DNA from: Geodermatophilus obscurus
GTDB lineage: Bacteria > Actinomycetota > Actinomycetes > Mycobacteriales > Geodermatophilaceae
Assembly: GCF_900143215.1 (NCBI RefSeq)
Contig: NZ_FRDM01000021.1
Span: forward strand, 1-64,000
Direction: 5' to 3'
DNA length: 64,000 nucleotides
A program made the translations under genes and the position numbers. Shown here piece after piece: positions 49,742 to 59,843 of this stretch. The notes below the pieces were generated by a model. That model ran no database searches and was not told the DNA's origin. It saw only the letters and a list, made by a program, of their open reading frames with translations. How positions within the stretch are numbered: position 1 is the first letter of the stretch; each line of letters starts with the position of its first letter.

Positions 49742-51435
49742 CCACCGTCGAGACCCGCACCGCCCAGGAGTGGCGGATCATCGCGCCCTGGTGGCACTGG
49801 CCCCGGCTCGACGGTGCCGCGCCGCCGGGCAGCCCGGCCGACCGCCGGGCCGTGCGGGTCAGCGCCCCTGTGCTGCAGAAGTACGACGGCCCCGACCTGG
49901 TCAACACCTTCCTCGCCGACCCGCAGCAGCGGCTGGAGTTCGTCGATGCCACCGACCGGATCGCCCGGCTGTCCGGGGCGGGGCTCGGCACGCTGCCCAC
50001 CCGCGTGCCCGACGGTCCGCGCAAGCTGTACCTGCCCAGCCACCACCGCCACTACCTGGTCGTCTGCTCGCTGCACTGCGACGGCGCGGGCCTGCCGCGG
50101 GTGCGCCGCGAGGACGTGTGCGAGGCCGGGTTCGTCGTCCGCCACCGGACGGGCGACCTGCCGGGCGGCCCGGGCGGTCCGGCCGCGACGGCGCTGCGGG
50201 CATGGGCGGTGGCCCGGCGCCGGCGGCGGGCCCTCGAGCAGCGACTGCGGGGCAGCACCGGACCGCTGCGCCGCAGTGCGCTCGAGCGCCGGCTCGTGGC
50301 GGCGACGGCGAGCGCGGCGAGCGCCGAGCGGGCCGTGCGCGAGCACGCGACCACGGCGCTGGCCGCGGGGCCGATCCGCCGGCTGCACGGCTGGGTGCCG
50401 GTCGGCGCGGACGCCGCCGGCGTGCCGGCGCCGATGACCGAGCCCGCCGGCGAGCGGACCCCCCTCGCCGGCCGTGGCTCGTGGGTCCCGGTCGAGGAGA
50501 TGCCCCTGGACGTCACCGAGGTCGCCCATCCGCTGGTACCGCTCGTGCCCGACCCCACCCGCCCGGACCACGACGCGGCGGGCGAGGTCGTCTACTTCGG
50601 CGTCGTCCCCACCGGGTCCGCCGACGTGGACCTCACCGGCGCCGCGCGCTTCGACGACGAGCAGGAGTACGAGATCCGCTGCTTCGCCCGTCGGCACCGG
50701 CCCGAGTGCCCCCGGGACGGGCGGCACTGCGGGTGCCCGGTCACCTGGTCGGAGCCCACCGGGCCCTACCGCCTCGCCGGCCACTCCGACCTCGAGGGCA
50801 GCAGCAACCGGCCGGTCACCGTGCAGATGCCCGACCTGCGCCAGCTGCAGGCCGACGCGTTCCGGCTGGGTCCCGGCGGGGCCGGCGGGGTGCGCTTCCG
50901 GACCCCGCCGAACTCCGAGCTGTCGTTCACCACCGACGAGCTGGAGGCGACCAGGGCACCCGGCGCCATGAGGAACGACCGCTTCCAGGTCTGCTCGTTC
51001 GCGATCCCGCTGATCACCATCGTGGCGTTCTTCGTGCTGCAGCTGTTCCTGCCGATCGTCGTCTTCGTCTTCCAGCTGTGGTTCCTCCTGACGCTGCGGT
51101 TCTGCCTGCCCCCGGACGTGACCATCGACGCCGGGCTGGTCGCCGACTTCGAGGCGCTTGGTGGCGGGCTGGACATCGACGCCGGCCTGGCCGCGACCGT
51201 GGTGGCCCGGCCGAGCTTCACCGCGGCACTCGCCGCGCTGTTCGGCGGCACCCGGTCCGGTGGCCGGTCGCTGGCAGCCGCCCTCCAGCAGGCGCGCGGC
51301 GCACCGCCGCCGGACACGCTCGACGCCTCGACCCTGGCCGGGATCGGCCGCGGCGCACTGCGGCAGACCCCGGCGCCGCCGCAGGCCGCCCGCTTCGCCC
51401 CCCGCGTCACACGGGCAGAGGTGGTGCGCCCGTGA
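49738..51435 (+). CDS. eCIS operon protein with a Cys cluster and a long membrane segment
   Basis: 565 residues; GTG overlaps the spike stop. A soluble N-terminal region (EWRIIAPWWHWPRLDGA, LYLPSHHRHYLVVCSLHCDG) includes an Arg-rich helix at 155-205. The segment CFARRHRPECPRDGRHCGC near residue 320-340 is a compact Cys cluster that could bind zinc. Residues about 421-459 (FAIPLITIVAFFVLQLFLPI, then VVFVFQLWFLLTLRF) are strongly hydrophobic, enough for a transmembrane hairpin. Such a segment is unexpected in a particle component. In Streptomyces, the membrane protein CisA is linked to cytoplasmic CIS; this protein may play a similar role. Confidence 0.75.
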   Translation: MTTVETRTAQEWRIIAPWWHWPRLDGAAPPGSPADRRAVRVSAPVLQKYDGPDLVNTFLADPQQRLEFVDATDRIARLSGAGLGTLPTRVPDGPRKLYLPSHHRHYLVVCSLHCDGAGLPRVRREDVCEAGFVVRHRTGDLPGGPGGPAATALRAWAVARRRRRALEQRLRGSTGPLRRSALERRLVAATASAASAERAVREHATTALAAGPIRRLHGWVPVGADAAGVPAPMTEPAGERTPLAGRGSWVPVEEMPLDVTEVAHPLVPLVPDPTRPDHDAAGEVVYFGVVPTGSADVDLTGAARFDDEQEYEIRCFARRHRPECPRDGRHCGCPVTWSEPTGPYRLAGHSDLEGSSNRPVTVQMPDLRQLQADAFRLGPGGAGGVRFRTPPNSELSFTTDELEATRAPGAMRNDRFQVCSFAIPLITIVAFFVLQLFLPIVVFVFQLWFLLTLRFCLPPDVTIDAGLVADFEALGGGLDIDAGLAATVVARPSFTAALAALFGGTRSGGRSLAAALQQARGAPPPDTLDASTLAGIGRGALRQTPAPPQAARFAPRVTRAEVVRP

Positions 51436-51824
51436 CCGCGCCACCCGATCCGCTGGGCCGGGGGTGGGCGTTCCCCCCGGTGCCGGAGAACGCCGCGCTG
51501 CCGATGCGCTCCGGCCCCGCCCTGGTCCGCCAGTCGATCCTGCTGATACTCGACACCGAGCCGGGCGAGCGGGTCATGCGCCCGGAGTTCGGCTGCGGGC
51601 TGCGTCGTCACCTGATGGAGCCCAACAACCCGGCCACCCGCGCCGCGATCGCCCGCGACGTCGACGCCGCGCTGAGGACGTGGGAGCCGCGGATCGAGCT
51701 GCGGGAGGTCGACGTCGTCCCCACCGACGACCTCGCGACCGTCCTGGTGACCATCACCTACGCGCACGTGCGCGACCAGAGCCCGGGCGGCCTGTCGGTG
51801 CCCCTGACGCTGGCCGGAGGGTGA
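51432..51824 (+). CDS. eCIS baseplate wedge protein, gp25-like (Pvc9)
   Basis: 130 residues; GTG overlaps the previous stop. ALVRQSILLILDTEPGERVM followed by RPEFGCGLRRHLMEPNN is the gp25 core, containing the EPGERVMRPEFGCGL signature, and ends with VTITYAHVRDQSPGGLSVPL. This is the most conserved baseplate protein of contractile systems and initiates sheath assembly. Confidence 0.95.
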   Translation: MTAPPDPLGRGWAFPPVPENAALPMRSGPALVRQSILLILDTEPGERVMRPEFGCGLRRHLMEPNNPATRAAIARDVDAALRTWEPRIELREVDVVPTDDLATVLVTITYAHVRDQSPGGLSVPLTLAGG

Positions 51825-51825
51825 C

Positions 51826-54063
51826 GTGACGCTGCCGCTCCCGGTGCTCGACGACCGCGACTACGACCAGCTGCTGGCCGAGCTGCGGGCGCGGATCCCC
51901 GTCTACACGCCGGAGTGGAGCGACCTGGGACCCAGCGACCCGGGGATCACGCTGCTGGAGCTGGTCGCCCACCTCGGCGAGACGCTGCTGTTCCGCTTCA
52001 ACCAGATCCCCGACCAGACCCGGCTGTGGCTGCTGCGGCTGCTCCAGGTGCCGCCGTACCCGCCGCGGCGGGCCACCGGCCTGGTCGCCTTCCGGGCCGA
52101 ACGGGCCGACGGCCCGCCGGCGCCGGTGCCGCTGGGCTCGGAGGTCCGGGCCGGGGCGGTGCCCTTCCGCGTGGGCAACGACGTGACGGTGTTCCCGGTG
52201 ACCGCCACCGGCGTCGTCAAGGCCATCGCGCCCGTTCCGGAGGACCCGATCCTGCGCGACGAGCTCGACGCCATCCTGGACGCCGCCGACCTCGACCTCG
52301 CCAGCGCGCAACCCTACGAGGCGGTGGTGCTCGAACCCGACCCCTCCGTCGCCGGGTTCGAGCCGCTGGACGTCAGCGTCGCCGCCGACCGCTGCCTGTG
52401 GGTGGCGGTCTCCGCGCCCGAGGGCGCGCCGGGCAGCCCGGAGGAGCAGCGCCGGACCCTGCTCGACCCCCAGGGGCTGCTGGTCCGCCGGCCGCTGGTC
52501 CTCGGTATCGGCATCGACACCCACCGCCCGACCATCGACGACGTCGGCTCCTGCCCCGGCGAGCCGGGGGTCGCCGGGACCGGCGCCACCGTGGCGCCCG
52601 GGGCCGAGCGCCCCGGCGGCCCGGCCGACCGGGTTGACTCCAGCCTGGTGTGGCAGGTCGGCGTCACCGACGGGGGCTACGCCGCCGCCGCCGTCGTGCG
52701 CGACACCACCGACGGGCTGCGGCGCAGCGGGGTCGTCGCGCTGCAGTTGCCGACGGCGCGGCTGGCCGAGATCGGCCCCGTCGAGCCGGACGACCCGGAC
52801 CTGGCCGGGGTGGGCGACGCGCCTCCGGCGCTGGGCGACCGGCCCGAGCCGCTCTTCTGGCTGCGGGCCTTCCCCCGCGAGGGCGTGCCGGACATCGGCC
52901 GGCTGCTGTGGGTGGGCGTGAACGCCGCCGAGGTCGAGCAGGTGGCGCAGGCGCCGCCGGAGCTGCTCGGGACCGGTCACGGCCTGAGCGCCCAGGAGCT
53001 GCCCCTGACCAACGCGCCGGTCGTGCCCGGCACGCTGCAGGTCGAGGTCCTCGAGGACGACGGGACCTGGGTGCCCTGGGAGGTGGTCGACTCCCTCGCA
53101 GCGGCCGGCCCCGGGGACCGGGTGCTCGCGCTCGACCCGGTGGCCGGCAGGCTGCGCTGCGGGGACGCCGTCCGCGGCCGGGTCCTGCCCCTCGGCGCCG
53201 CGGTGCGGGCGGCCGGCTACCACCACGGCGGCGGCCGGGTCGGCAACGTCGCACCCAGGGCCATCGACCGGGTGGTCGACGTGCCGGTGGTGCAGGTCGG
53301 CAACCCGCTGCCGACGTCCGGGGGCGAGGAGGCGGAGACGATCACCCGCGCTCTCGAGCGCATCCCCGGGGAGCTGGCCCGGCAGGACCGGGCGGTCGTC
53401 GCCGAGGACTTCCGCGAGCTGGCGACCGTCCCCGGGGTCGGCCGCGCGGAGTGCCTGCCCCGGTTCCACCCGCCCAGCCGCGCGACGGACGCGGCGGGAG
53501 TGGTCACCGTCGTGGTGTGGCCGACCGAGGACCCCCGCCACCCGGACGCCCCGTCCGCGGACACCACTCTGCTCCGCGCGGTGTGCCAGCGCCTCGACGC
53601 GCGGCGCCTGGTCACCACCGAGCTCTACGTCGTACCCCCCACCTACCACCCGGTGGCGATCTCGGTGGGGCTGGCCGTCAAGCGCGGTCACAGCGAGATC
53701 GGGGTGCGCCGCTGGGTGGAGCTGGTGCTGCGGCAGTACCTCTCGCCGCTGCCGCCCTACGGGCCCGAGGGGCGGGGCTGGCCGCTGGGGCGGCGGGTGC
53801 ACGGGCCGGAGCTGGAGGCCGCCGTGCTGCAGGTCGAAGGCGTCGAGTTCGTCGAGGACCTGCTGGTCGCCGACCTGGCCGGCGCCGCGCCGGTGCCGGG
53901 CACCGTCGCGCTGGCCGGCTGGGAGGTGCCCGAGTTGCGCGAGGTGACCGTGGTGGTCGGTGCACCCCCGGCCGCGGGCTCGAGCCCACCCGGGCCGCTG
54001 CCGCCGCCCTCACCGCAGGCTCCTGCCCCGGTGCCTGTGCCCGTGCCCAGGGACGAGTGCTGA
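51826..54063 (+). CDS. eCIS baseplate J-like protein (Pvc11)
   Basis: 745 residues; GTG one base after the gp25 stop. PVYTPEWSDLGPSDPGITLL, ELVAHLGETLLFRFNQIPDQ and LRLLQVPPYPPRRATGLVAF form the conserved N-terminus; EDFRELATVPGVGRAECLPR and VVWPTEDPRHPDAPSADTTL are the gpJ-type domain, and LYVVPPTYHPVAISVGLAVK follows. It forms the wedge ring of the baseplate. The C-terminal 40 residues are Pro-rich. Confidence 0.92.
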   Translation: MTLPLPVLDDRDYDQLLAELRARIPVYTPEWSDLGPSDPGITLLELVAHLGETLLFRFNQIPDQTRLWLLRLLQVPPYPPRRATGLVAFRAERADGPPAPVPLGSEVRAGAVPFRVGNDVTVFPVTATGVVKAIAPVPEDPILRDELDAILDAADLDLASAQPYEAVVLEPDPSVAGFEPLDVSVAADRCLWVAVSAPEGAPGSPEEQRRTLLDPQGLLVRRPLVLGIGIDTHRPTIDDVGSCPGEPGVAGTGATVAPGAERPGGPADRVDSSLVWQVGVTDGGYAAAAVVRDTTDGLRRSGVVALQLPTARLAEIGPVEPDDPDLAGVGDAPPALGDRPEPLFWLRAFPREGVPDIGRLLWVGVNAAEVEQVAQAPPELLGTGHGLSAQELPLTNAPVVPGTLQVEVLEDDGTWVPWEVVDSLAAAGPGDRVLALDPVAGRLRCGDAVRGRVLPLGAAVRAAGYHHGGGRVGNVAPRAIDRVVDVPVVQVGNPLPTSGGEEAETITRALERIPGELARQDRAVVAEDFRELATVPGVGRAECLPRFHPPSRATDAAGVVTVVVWPTEDPRHPDAPSADTTLLRAVCQRLDARRLVTTELYVVPPTYHPVAISVGLAVKRGHSEIGVRRWVELVLRQYLSPLPPYGPEGRGWPLGRRVHGPELEAAVLQVEGVEFVEDLLVADLAGAAPVPGTVALAGWEVPELREVTVVVGAPPAAGSSPPGPLPPPSPQAPAPVPVPVPRDEC

Positions 54064-56228
54064 TGTCCACGCCGTCGCCGGACCTCGCCCCGCCGGGTCG
54101 CACCCGGCGGTGGGCGCCAGTGTCCGGCCCGGACTGGCGGCGCTGCGGTCACGTCGGCACCGAGATCGACGACGAGACCGGTGAGGTCGTCCTCGAGCGG
54201 CAGCCCGTGAGCGGCCCGCCCGCCTGGGCGACCGCACCGGCCGGCGGCGCGGCGGGCTGCCCCCCGGCGCCCGCCCCGGTGCCCGCGCCCGCGCCGGAGC
54301 GGGCCGGCCTGGCGTTCGACGCGCGGGGGTGCCGGTACCGCGGGGTCCCGGAGCGGGGACAGGTCCAGCGCGTCCCCTGGCCCGACCGGCAGCCACCCGT
54401 GGACCTGCTGGAGGGTCCGGCGCAGGTGGCCGCGGCCCCGCCGGGACGGGGCCGCTTCGTCGCGAGCGGCGCGGACCCCCGGCGCCCGCTGCGGGCCTGG
54501 GCGCTGGCCGCCGACCACGACGACCACTTGTTCGTGCTCGACGGCGGCACCGGCACCGTCGCCGTCCTCGACCTGGCCGACGGGCACCTGCTGCGCACCG
54601 TCGTCCTCGACCGGCTCCCGGCGGACCTCGCCGCCGGTGCCGACGGCACCGTCCTCGTGCTGACCGGGTCGCGCGAGGCCCCGATGGCCCACCTCGACGC
54701 CATCGGCGCGCCGGTCGGCCGGCCGCTGCCGCCCGGCGCGCTGGCCGGGATCCCGCCCGGCGCCCGACCCTCCCGCCTGGCCGTCGCCCCGGACGGCACA
54801 CCGTGGCTGCTGCTGCGCCAGGGCGCCGACGCGTGGATCGTCTCGCTCGGGGCGCCACGTCCGGCGCCGCTGCGGGTGCCCGGCGGCACCGAACTGGAGA
54901 TCGACGGTGCCGGGCGCGTCGTCGTCGCCGGCCCGCCCGGCGGGGACCTGGTGACGTGGGCGGCGGGCCGCGACGCGCTGATCCCCGGCATCCCGCTGCG
55001 CGCCCGCGGCTACGACGGCCGAGGCCTGGTGCGCACCCCGGACGGGCGGATCGGCTTCTCCACCGGCACCGGCTTCCGAGCCGCCGTCCGGGAGCGCGTC
55101 CGGTACGCCTGCGAGGGCACGGTCGACACCGCCGCGTTGGACAGCCGGTCCTACCGGCAGCAGTGGGGGCGGGTGTTCGTGGAGGCGTGCATGCCGCCGG
55201 GGACCCAGCTCGCCGTCGCGGCGGCCGGCGGCGACGACGTGCCCGACGGCGCGGCCCTCGCCCAGGCACCGCTGTGCCGGCTGCACCGGCGCGAGACCGG
55301 CCGGGAGGTGCCGTGGTCCCCGCTGCCCCCGGGGGACCGGTACGCGGTCTACGAGGCGCCGGTGCGCGCCGAGCCCGGCCGGTTCCTGCGGCTGCGCCTG
55401 CGGCTGGCCGGCGCCGGGGCGACGACGCCGCGGATCCGCGCCCTGCGCGCGGAGTTCCCCGCCACCGGGCTGGTGGAGCGGCTGCCGCGCGCGTACCGCA
55501 CGGACCCCGGCGCGGCGGACTTCCTGCGGCGCTACCTCGCGCTCGTGGACGGCCAGCTCGGCGACCTGGAGAGCCGGGCGGTGCACCGCGATCTGCTGCT
55601 CGATCCCTGGGGCGCGCCGACCGAGTTGCTGAGCTGGCTCGGGTCGCTCGTCGGCCTCTCGCTCGACGCCCGCTGGCCCGAGCGGGCCCGCCGCACGCTG
55701 CTGGCCGAGGCCGTCGCCCTGTTCCGCCGCCGCGGGACGCCGGCCGGGCTGCGGCGGGTGCTGGAGATCTACCTCGGCGCCCCCGTGGTGGTCCTCGAGG
55801 CGTTCCGGCTGCGCGCGGCGACGGCGGCGCTCGGCGGGAGGGACGGCAGCCCGGCCGTCGTGGGCACCGCGCTGCGGGTCGGAGGAGGAGTGGAGCCAGG
55901 CGACGGGGATCCGTTCCGCTCCTCCGCCCACCGCTTCACCGTGCTGCTCACGCGCGAGGTCGACGACGCCGAGCTCGCCGTCGTCCGCGACCTGCTGGAC
56001 GTTGCACGGCCGGCGCACACCCTGGTCGAGGTGTGCACGGTCGGCCAGGGCATGCGGGCCGGCATCGGGCTGCACGTGGAGATCTCCACCGTCGTCGGGC
56101 CGGGCTCGGGAGTGACACCAGTGCGGGTCGGCGGCGAGCTGGCCGCGGACTCCGTGCTCGGGCGCGGCCGCGCCGGCCTCCGGATCGGGGTCGGGCACGC
56201 CGGCGGTGGGGCGGTGGTCGACGGATGA
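54063..56228 (+). CDS. eCIS baseplate protein, gpI-like (Pvc12), with N-terminal propeller-like region
   Basis: 721 residues; ATG overlaps the stop. After a Pro/Ala-rich head, residues about 120-400 show WD/NHL-like blades (HDDHLFVLDGGTGTVAVLDL, GADGTVLVLTGS, VAPDGTPWLLLRQGADAWIV). The C-terminal 220 residues are the tail-protein I domain: LVERLPRAYRTDPGAADFLR, RYLALVDGQLGDLESRAVHR, LLSWLGSLVGLSLDARWP and RTLLAEAVALFRRRGTPAGL. It links the wedge to fibres. Confidence 0.88.
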   Translation: MSTPSPDLAPPGRTRRWAPVSGPDWRRCGHVGTEIDDETGEVVLERQPVSGPPAWATAPAGGAAGCPPAPAPVPAPAPERAGLAFDARGCRYRGVPERGQVQRVPWPDRQPPVDLLEGPAQVAAAPPGRGRFVASGADPRRPLRAWALAADHDDHLFVLDGGTGTVAVLDLADGHLLRTVVLDRLPADLAAGADGTVLVLTGSREAPMAHLDAIGAPVGRPLPPGALAGIPPGARPSRLAVAPDGTPWLLLRQGADAWIVSLGAPRPAPLRVPGGTELEIDGAGRVVVAGPPGGDLVTWAAGRDALIPGIPLRARGYDGRGLVRTPDGRIGFSTGTGFRAAVRERVRYACEGTVDTAALDSRSYRQQWGRVFVEACMPPGTQLAVAAAGGDDVPDGAALAQAPLCRLHRRETGREVPWSPLPPGDRYAVYEAPVRAEPGRFLRLRLRLAGAGATTPRIRALRAEFPATGLVERLPRAYRTDPGAADFLRRYLALVDGQLGDLESRAVHRDLLLDPWGAPTELLSWLGSLVGLSLDARWPERARRTLLAEAVALFRRRGTPAGLRRVLEIYLGAPVVVLEAFRLRAATAALGGRDGSPAVVGTALRVGGGVEPGDGDPFRSSAHRFTVLLTREVDDAELAVVRDLLDVARPAHTLVEVCTVGQGMRAGIGLHVEISTVVGPGSGVTPVRVGGELAADSVLGRGRAGLRIGVGHAGGGAVVDG

Positions 56229-57841
56229 CCGGCGACAGCATGGGGCGGCTGGCTGTGACCTGGCGCCCGGACGCCGACCTCGATCCCGCGGGCTCCGCCC
56301 GGCTCGACCGGCTGGTCGCCGCGCTCGTCGACGGCGGGCTCGACGGCGGCCTGGTGCCCTCGTCCGACGGCGCCCCCACGTGCGTGCGCCGCGTCGTCGT
56401 ACCGGTGCACCGCATGCAGTGGGACGGCGCCGACGACCACCTCGTCGCCGGGTGGGCGACTGCCCTGCGTGCGGCGGTGGAGGGCGCGGTCGACGCCGGC
56501 GGCGAGGACGTCGTGCGTTTCCGGAGCCGGCCCGCCGCCCGGCAGGACCTGGTGACCGCGTTGTTGCGCGGGGACCGGGCCCGGGAGTGGGCCTGGCGGC
56601 TGCTGGGGTTGTGGCCGGCCGGCGGCGCGGACGGGACCGCGGACGTGCTGCACCGCGTCCTGCTCGAGCTCGGGCGGAACGAGCCCTCCGCAGTCCCGGG
56701 GCTGCTCGTCGCCGTGGCGCGGGCGCGGCTGATGCCGCAGCTGGTCGCCGCGGCCGGCGCCGAGCTCGTGGCCGGCCTGGTGGAGCGTGCGTGGCAGGCC
56801 GCCGGCGGCCCGCGTGTCGGCGCGCCGACACCCGGGGGGTCCCCGGTCCCTGATGGACCCGTCGGCAGCGGACTGGTCCCGGCGCCGGGGGCCGCCGAGG
56901 ACGAACTGTGCACCTACCTCCTGGACCGCTCCGAGGTCGCCCGGGCGCCGGCCGGCGCGGTCCCGGCCCGGTCCCGTGGCGTCCTGCTGCCCGCCCTGGC
57001 CGCGGCCGCCGTGCTGGAGGTGGAGCCCGCACTGGCCCGCCGGCCCGGGGCCCGGGCGCTGCGCGCCGCGCTCGCAGCACGCCTGGCCGGCGCACCGGTC
57101 ACCGCCGCACCGCCGGAGCGGCCGGAGCCGTACCCGACCGCGACCGGCCGGGGGATCCGGCCGGGCCCGTCAGATCCGCCGTCGCACCCGGCCGGGTCCG
57201 GCACCCTCGATGCGCCGCAGGCAGGAGGAGCGGGGACCGAGCCTGCCGCGGCTCCGCCGCCGCCCGCCGCGCCAGGCGACCCGGCGCCCGGCGGGCCGGC
57301 GGAGGCGACGGCTCACCGGGCGCCGGCCGGCGCCACGGGCTGGGGTGGGCTGCTGTTCCTGCTGCCGGTCGTCGCAGACCTGGCGCTGCCGCAGCGCGTG
57401 GCGGACGATCCCCGGCGGTTCGGCCCGGTGCTGCGGCTGGTGCTGCACGAGCTCGCCCGCACCATCGTCGCCCGCGCCGACCCCGACGGGCACCCGGCCG
57501 CCGCGGACGATCCGGCCGTGCTCGCGTTCGCCGGCCTGCCGCCGACCGCGCCGCCGCCGCGACTCCTGCGGGCCGACCTGCGCCTCGACCCGGAGGTCGA
57601 CGCGGTCGCCGCGACCCTGGCGGAGCGGCTGCCCCGCACAGCCCGGGACGGTGACCGGGCGGCGGGCGAGCTCTTCCTGGCGGTCTGCCGCCGGCGGGCG
57701 GTGGTCGTCGCCGATCCCGGCTGGATCGACGTCGAGCTGGACCCGGAGGAGGTCGACGTCGAGGTCCGGCGGGCCGGCCTGGACCTGGATCCGGGGTACG
57801 TGCCCTGGCTGGGCTGCGTCGTGAGGTTCCGCTATGGCTGA
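56225..57841 (+). CDS. eCIS tape-measure protein (CIS_TMP type)
   Basis: 538 residues; ATG overlaps the stop. The pattern is GGLVPSSDGAPTCVRRVVVP at the N-terminus, an Ala-rich helical middle, a Pro-rich linker at 280-360, then GWGGLLFLLPVVADLALPQR and ADLRLDPEVDAVAATLAERL, which match the C-terminal part of contractile injection system tape-measure proteins. It sets the tube length. The size is normal for eCIS. Confidence 0.78.
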   Translation: MTGDSMGRLAVTWRPDADLDPAGSARLDRLVAALVDGGLDGGLVPSSDGAPTCVRRVVVPVHRMQWDGADDHLVAGWATALRAAVEGAVDAGGEDVVRFRSRPAARQDLVTALLRGDRAREWAWRLLGLWPAGGADGTADVLHRVLLELGRNEPSAVPGLLVAVARARLMPQLVAAAGAELVAGLVERAWQAAGGPRVGAPTPGGSPVPDGPVGSGLVPAPGAAEDELCTYLLDRSEVARAPAGAVPARSRGVLLPALAAAAVLEVEPALARRPGARALRAALAARLAGAPVTAAPPERPEPYPTATGRGIRPGPSDPPSHPAGSGTLDAPQAGGAGTEPAAAPPPPAAPGDPAPGGPAEATAHRAPAGATGWGGLLFLLPVVADLALPQRVADDPRRFGPVLRLVLHELARTIVARADPDGHPAAADDPAVLAFAGLPPTAPPPRLLRADLRLDPEVDAVAATLAERLPRTARDGDRAAGELFLAVCRRRAVVVADPGWIDVELDPEEVDVEVRRAGLDLDPGYVPWLGCVVRFRYG

Positions 57842-59843
57842 GCCCGCGCTGCTGTCGCTGCCCGTGCCGGCGCCCGACCGCCTCGACGCCGCGCTCGCCC
57901 GCATGGCCGGGCGCCTCGCCGCGGCGCTGGACGTCGTCGGCGACGAGCCCGGCGCCCGGTTCCTGCGGGGGCTGCCGGGAGCGGCTGCCCCGGCGGCTCC
58001 GGACGGCGGCTGCCTGGACCTGCCCGCCGGGTCCGCGCAGCCGGTCGACCGGCTGGTCGCCGGGCTCGGCCTGGGGACCGCCGAGTGCGACCTGCTGCTG
58101 CTCGCGCTGGTGGCCCACGCGCACGAGGGGGTGGCCGCCGTCCTGCGCGGGCTGCACCCGCGCGGGGTGCCGTGGCCGACGATCGGCCTGGCCGGGACGC
58201 TGGCCGACGTGGCCGCCCTGCCGGGCCGCGGGCGGGCGGAGCTGCGGGCGGCGCTGGCCCGGCTGCTGGACACCGGCGCCGTCGTCGCCGACGGCGCCGA
58301 CGTGCCGTACCCCGAGCGGTCGCTGCGCTCGGCGCCGGCGCTGTTCGAGGCCCTCGCCGGGCTGCCCGGCTGGCCCGACGGGCTGTGCCCGGATCCCCGC
58401 CCGGACCCGTCCGCGGCGCCCGGGAGCTGGCTGGCACGGCCCGCGGTCGCCGGTGCCCGGACGGCGGTCGAGCGGGCCACGCCGGTGACGGTGCTGTTGC
58501 CCGGGGACCGGCCCGGGCGGCTGGCGGGCCGGCTGGCCGCGCTGGTCCGGGCCGCCGGCCGCACCCCGGTCGTGCTGCAGGTAACCGCCTGGGACGGCGC
58601 CTCGGTGAGCGCCGCGCTGCTGCTCGCGCAGGCCCGCGACGTCGTGCCCGTGCTGTGGGGCGAGGCCGGGCCCCCGCCGCTGCGGCTGGCCGTGCCGGAC
58701 CTGCCGCTGCCGCTGCTGCTCGCCTCGCCGGACCCGGACGTGCGCACGTGGCCGCGGCCGGTGCTGGCGCTGCCGGCCGACCCGCACCCGGCCGCCGACC
58801 GGTGCGCCGCGCTGGCCGCCGCGCTGCCGGAGCTGGGCCGGCCACCCCGACCAGTCGGGCCGGCCACCCTCGAGCCCGACGAGGTCGAGACGGCCGCCGC
58901 GGACGTGCGGCTGCGCGCCGCGTTGGTGCCGGAGGAGGTCGGCTGGGACGCGGTCAGCGCTCGCGTCGACGCGCGCGCCGCCGACGCGGTGCCACCCGGC
59001 GCGGTGCTGGTCCACCCCGAGGCGGACTGGGACGACCTCGTGCTGCCGGGGGAGCAGACGGCGCAGCTGCGGGAGGCGGTCGACCGCATGCGTGGGCAGG
59101 CCCGGGTGCTGGACGAGTGGGGGCTGCTGCGTGGCCGCCGTGGACGGCGTGGCCTGCGGATGTTGTTCACCGGTCCCCCGGGGACGGGGAAGTCGCTCGC
59201 CGCGGAGGTCCTCGCCGGCGCGCTGGCGCGGGACCTGCTGGTCGTCGACCTCTCCCGGCTGGTCTCGAAGTGGATCGGGGAGACCGAGAAGAACCTCGCC
59301 GCGGTGTTCGACGCGGCCGAGCGGGGCGGGGCCGCGCTGCTGTTCGACGAGGCCGACGCGCTGTTCGGCAAGCGCACCGAGGTCGGCGACGCGCGCGACC
59401 GCTACGCCAACCTGGAGACGGCGTACCTGCTGACCCGGCTGGAGCGGTTCGACGGCGTCGCCGTCCTGGCCACCAACCTCCGGCAGAACCTCGACCCCGC
59501 GTTCGCCCGCCGCATCGACTTCGTCGTCCCGTTCGACCCGCCGGACGAGGCCGCCCGGCTGGCGCTGTGGCGGCACCACCTGCCGGCCCCCGCACCACTG
59601 GCCGCCGATGTCGACCTCGCCGTCCTCGCCGCCTTCTACGAGCTGCCGGGCGCGCTGATCCGCAACGCCGCGGTGGCCGCGGCCTTCCTCGCCGCGGCCG
59701 AGCCCTCGCCCGCGCGCCGCACGATCGGCATGGCGCAGCTGGCGCACGCCATCCGCCGTGAACACCTCAAGGCAGGACTGCCGTATCCCGGTGCGCCGCC
59801 GGGCATCGCGGCCGATCCACCCACGGGAAGGGGAGCACCGTGA
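57834..59843 (+). CDS. eCIS AAA+ ATPase (Pvc15-like)
   Basis: 669 residues; overlaps the tape-measure gene by 8 bp. Walker A is FTGPPGTGKSLAAEVLAGAL near residue 445, Walker B is AALLFDEADALFGKRTEVGD, sensor 1 is VAVLATNLRQNLDPAFARRI and the arginine finger is RRIDF. The N-terminal 400 residues are the variable, Ala/Arg/Leu-rich part typical of Afp15/Pvc15, which are thought to handle assembly or cargo loading. All AAA+ residues appear intact. Confidence 0.93.
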   Translation: MAEPALLSLPVPAPDRLDAALARMAGRLAAALDVVGDEPGARFLRGLPGAAAPAAPDGGCLDLPAGSAQPVDRLVAGLGLGTAECDLLLLALVAHAHEGVAAVLRGLHPRGVPWPTIGLAGTLADVAALPGRGRAELRAALARLLDTGAVVADGADVPYPERSLRSAPALFEALAGLPGWPDGLCPDPRPDPSAAPGSWLARPAVAGARTAVERATPVTVLLPGDRPGRLAGRLAALVRAAGRTPVVLQVTAWDGASVSAALLLAQARDVVPVLWGEAGPPPLRLAVPDLPLPLLLASPDPDVRTWPRPVLALPADPHPAADRCAALAAALPELGRPPRPVGPATLEPDEVETAAADVRLRAALVPEEVGWDAVSARVDARAADAVPPGAVLVHPEADWDDLVLPGEQTAQLREAVDRMRGQARVLDEWGLLRGRRGRRGLRMLFTGPPGTGKSLAAEVLAGALARDLLVVDLSRLVSKWIGETEKNLAAVFDAAERGGAALLFDEADALFGKRTEVGDARDRYANLETAYLLTRLERFDGVAVLATNLRQNLDPAFARRIDFVVPFDPPDEAARLALWRHHLPAPAPLAADVDLAVLAAFYELPGALIRNAAVAAAFLAAAEPSPARRTIGMAQLAHAIRREHLKAGLPYPGAPPGIAADPPTGRGAP

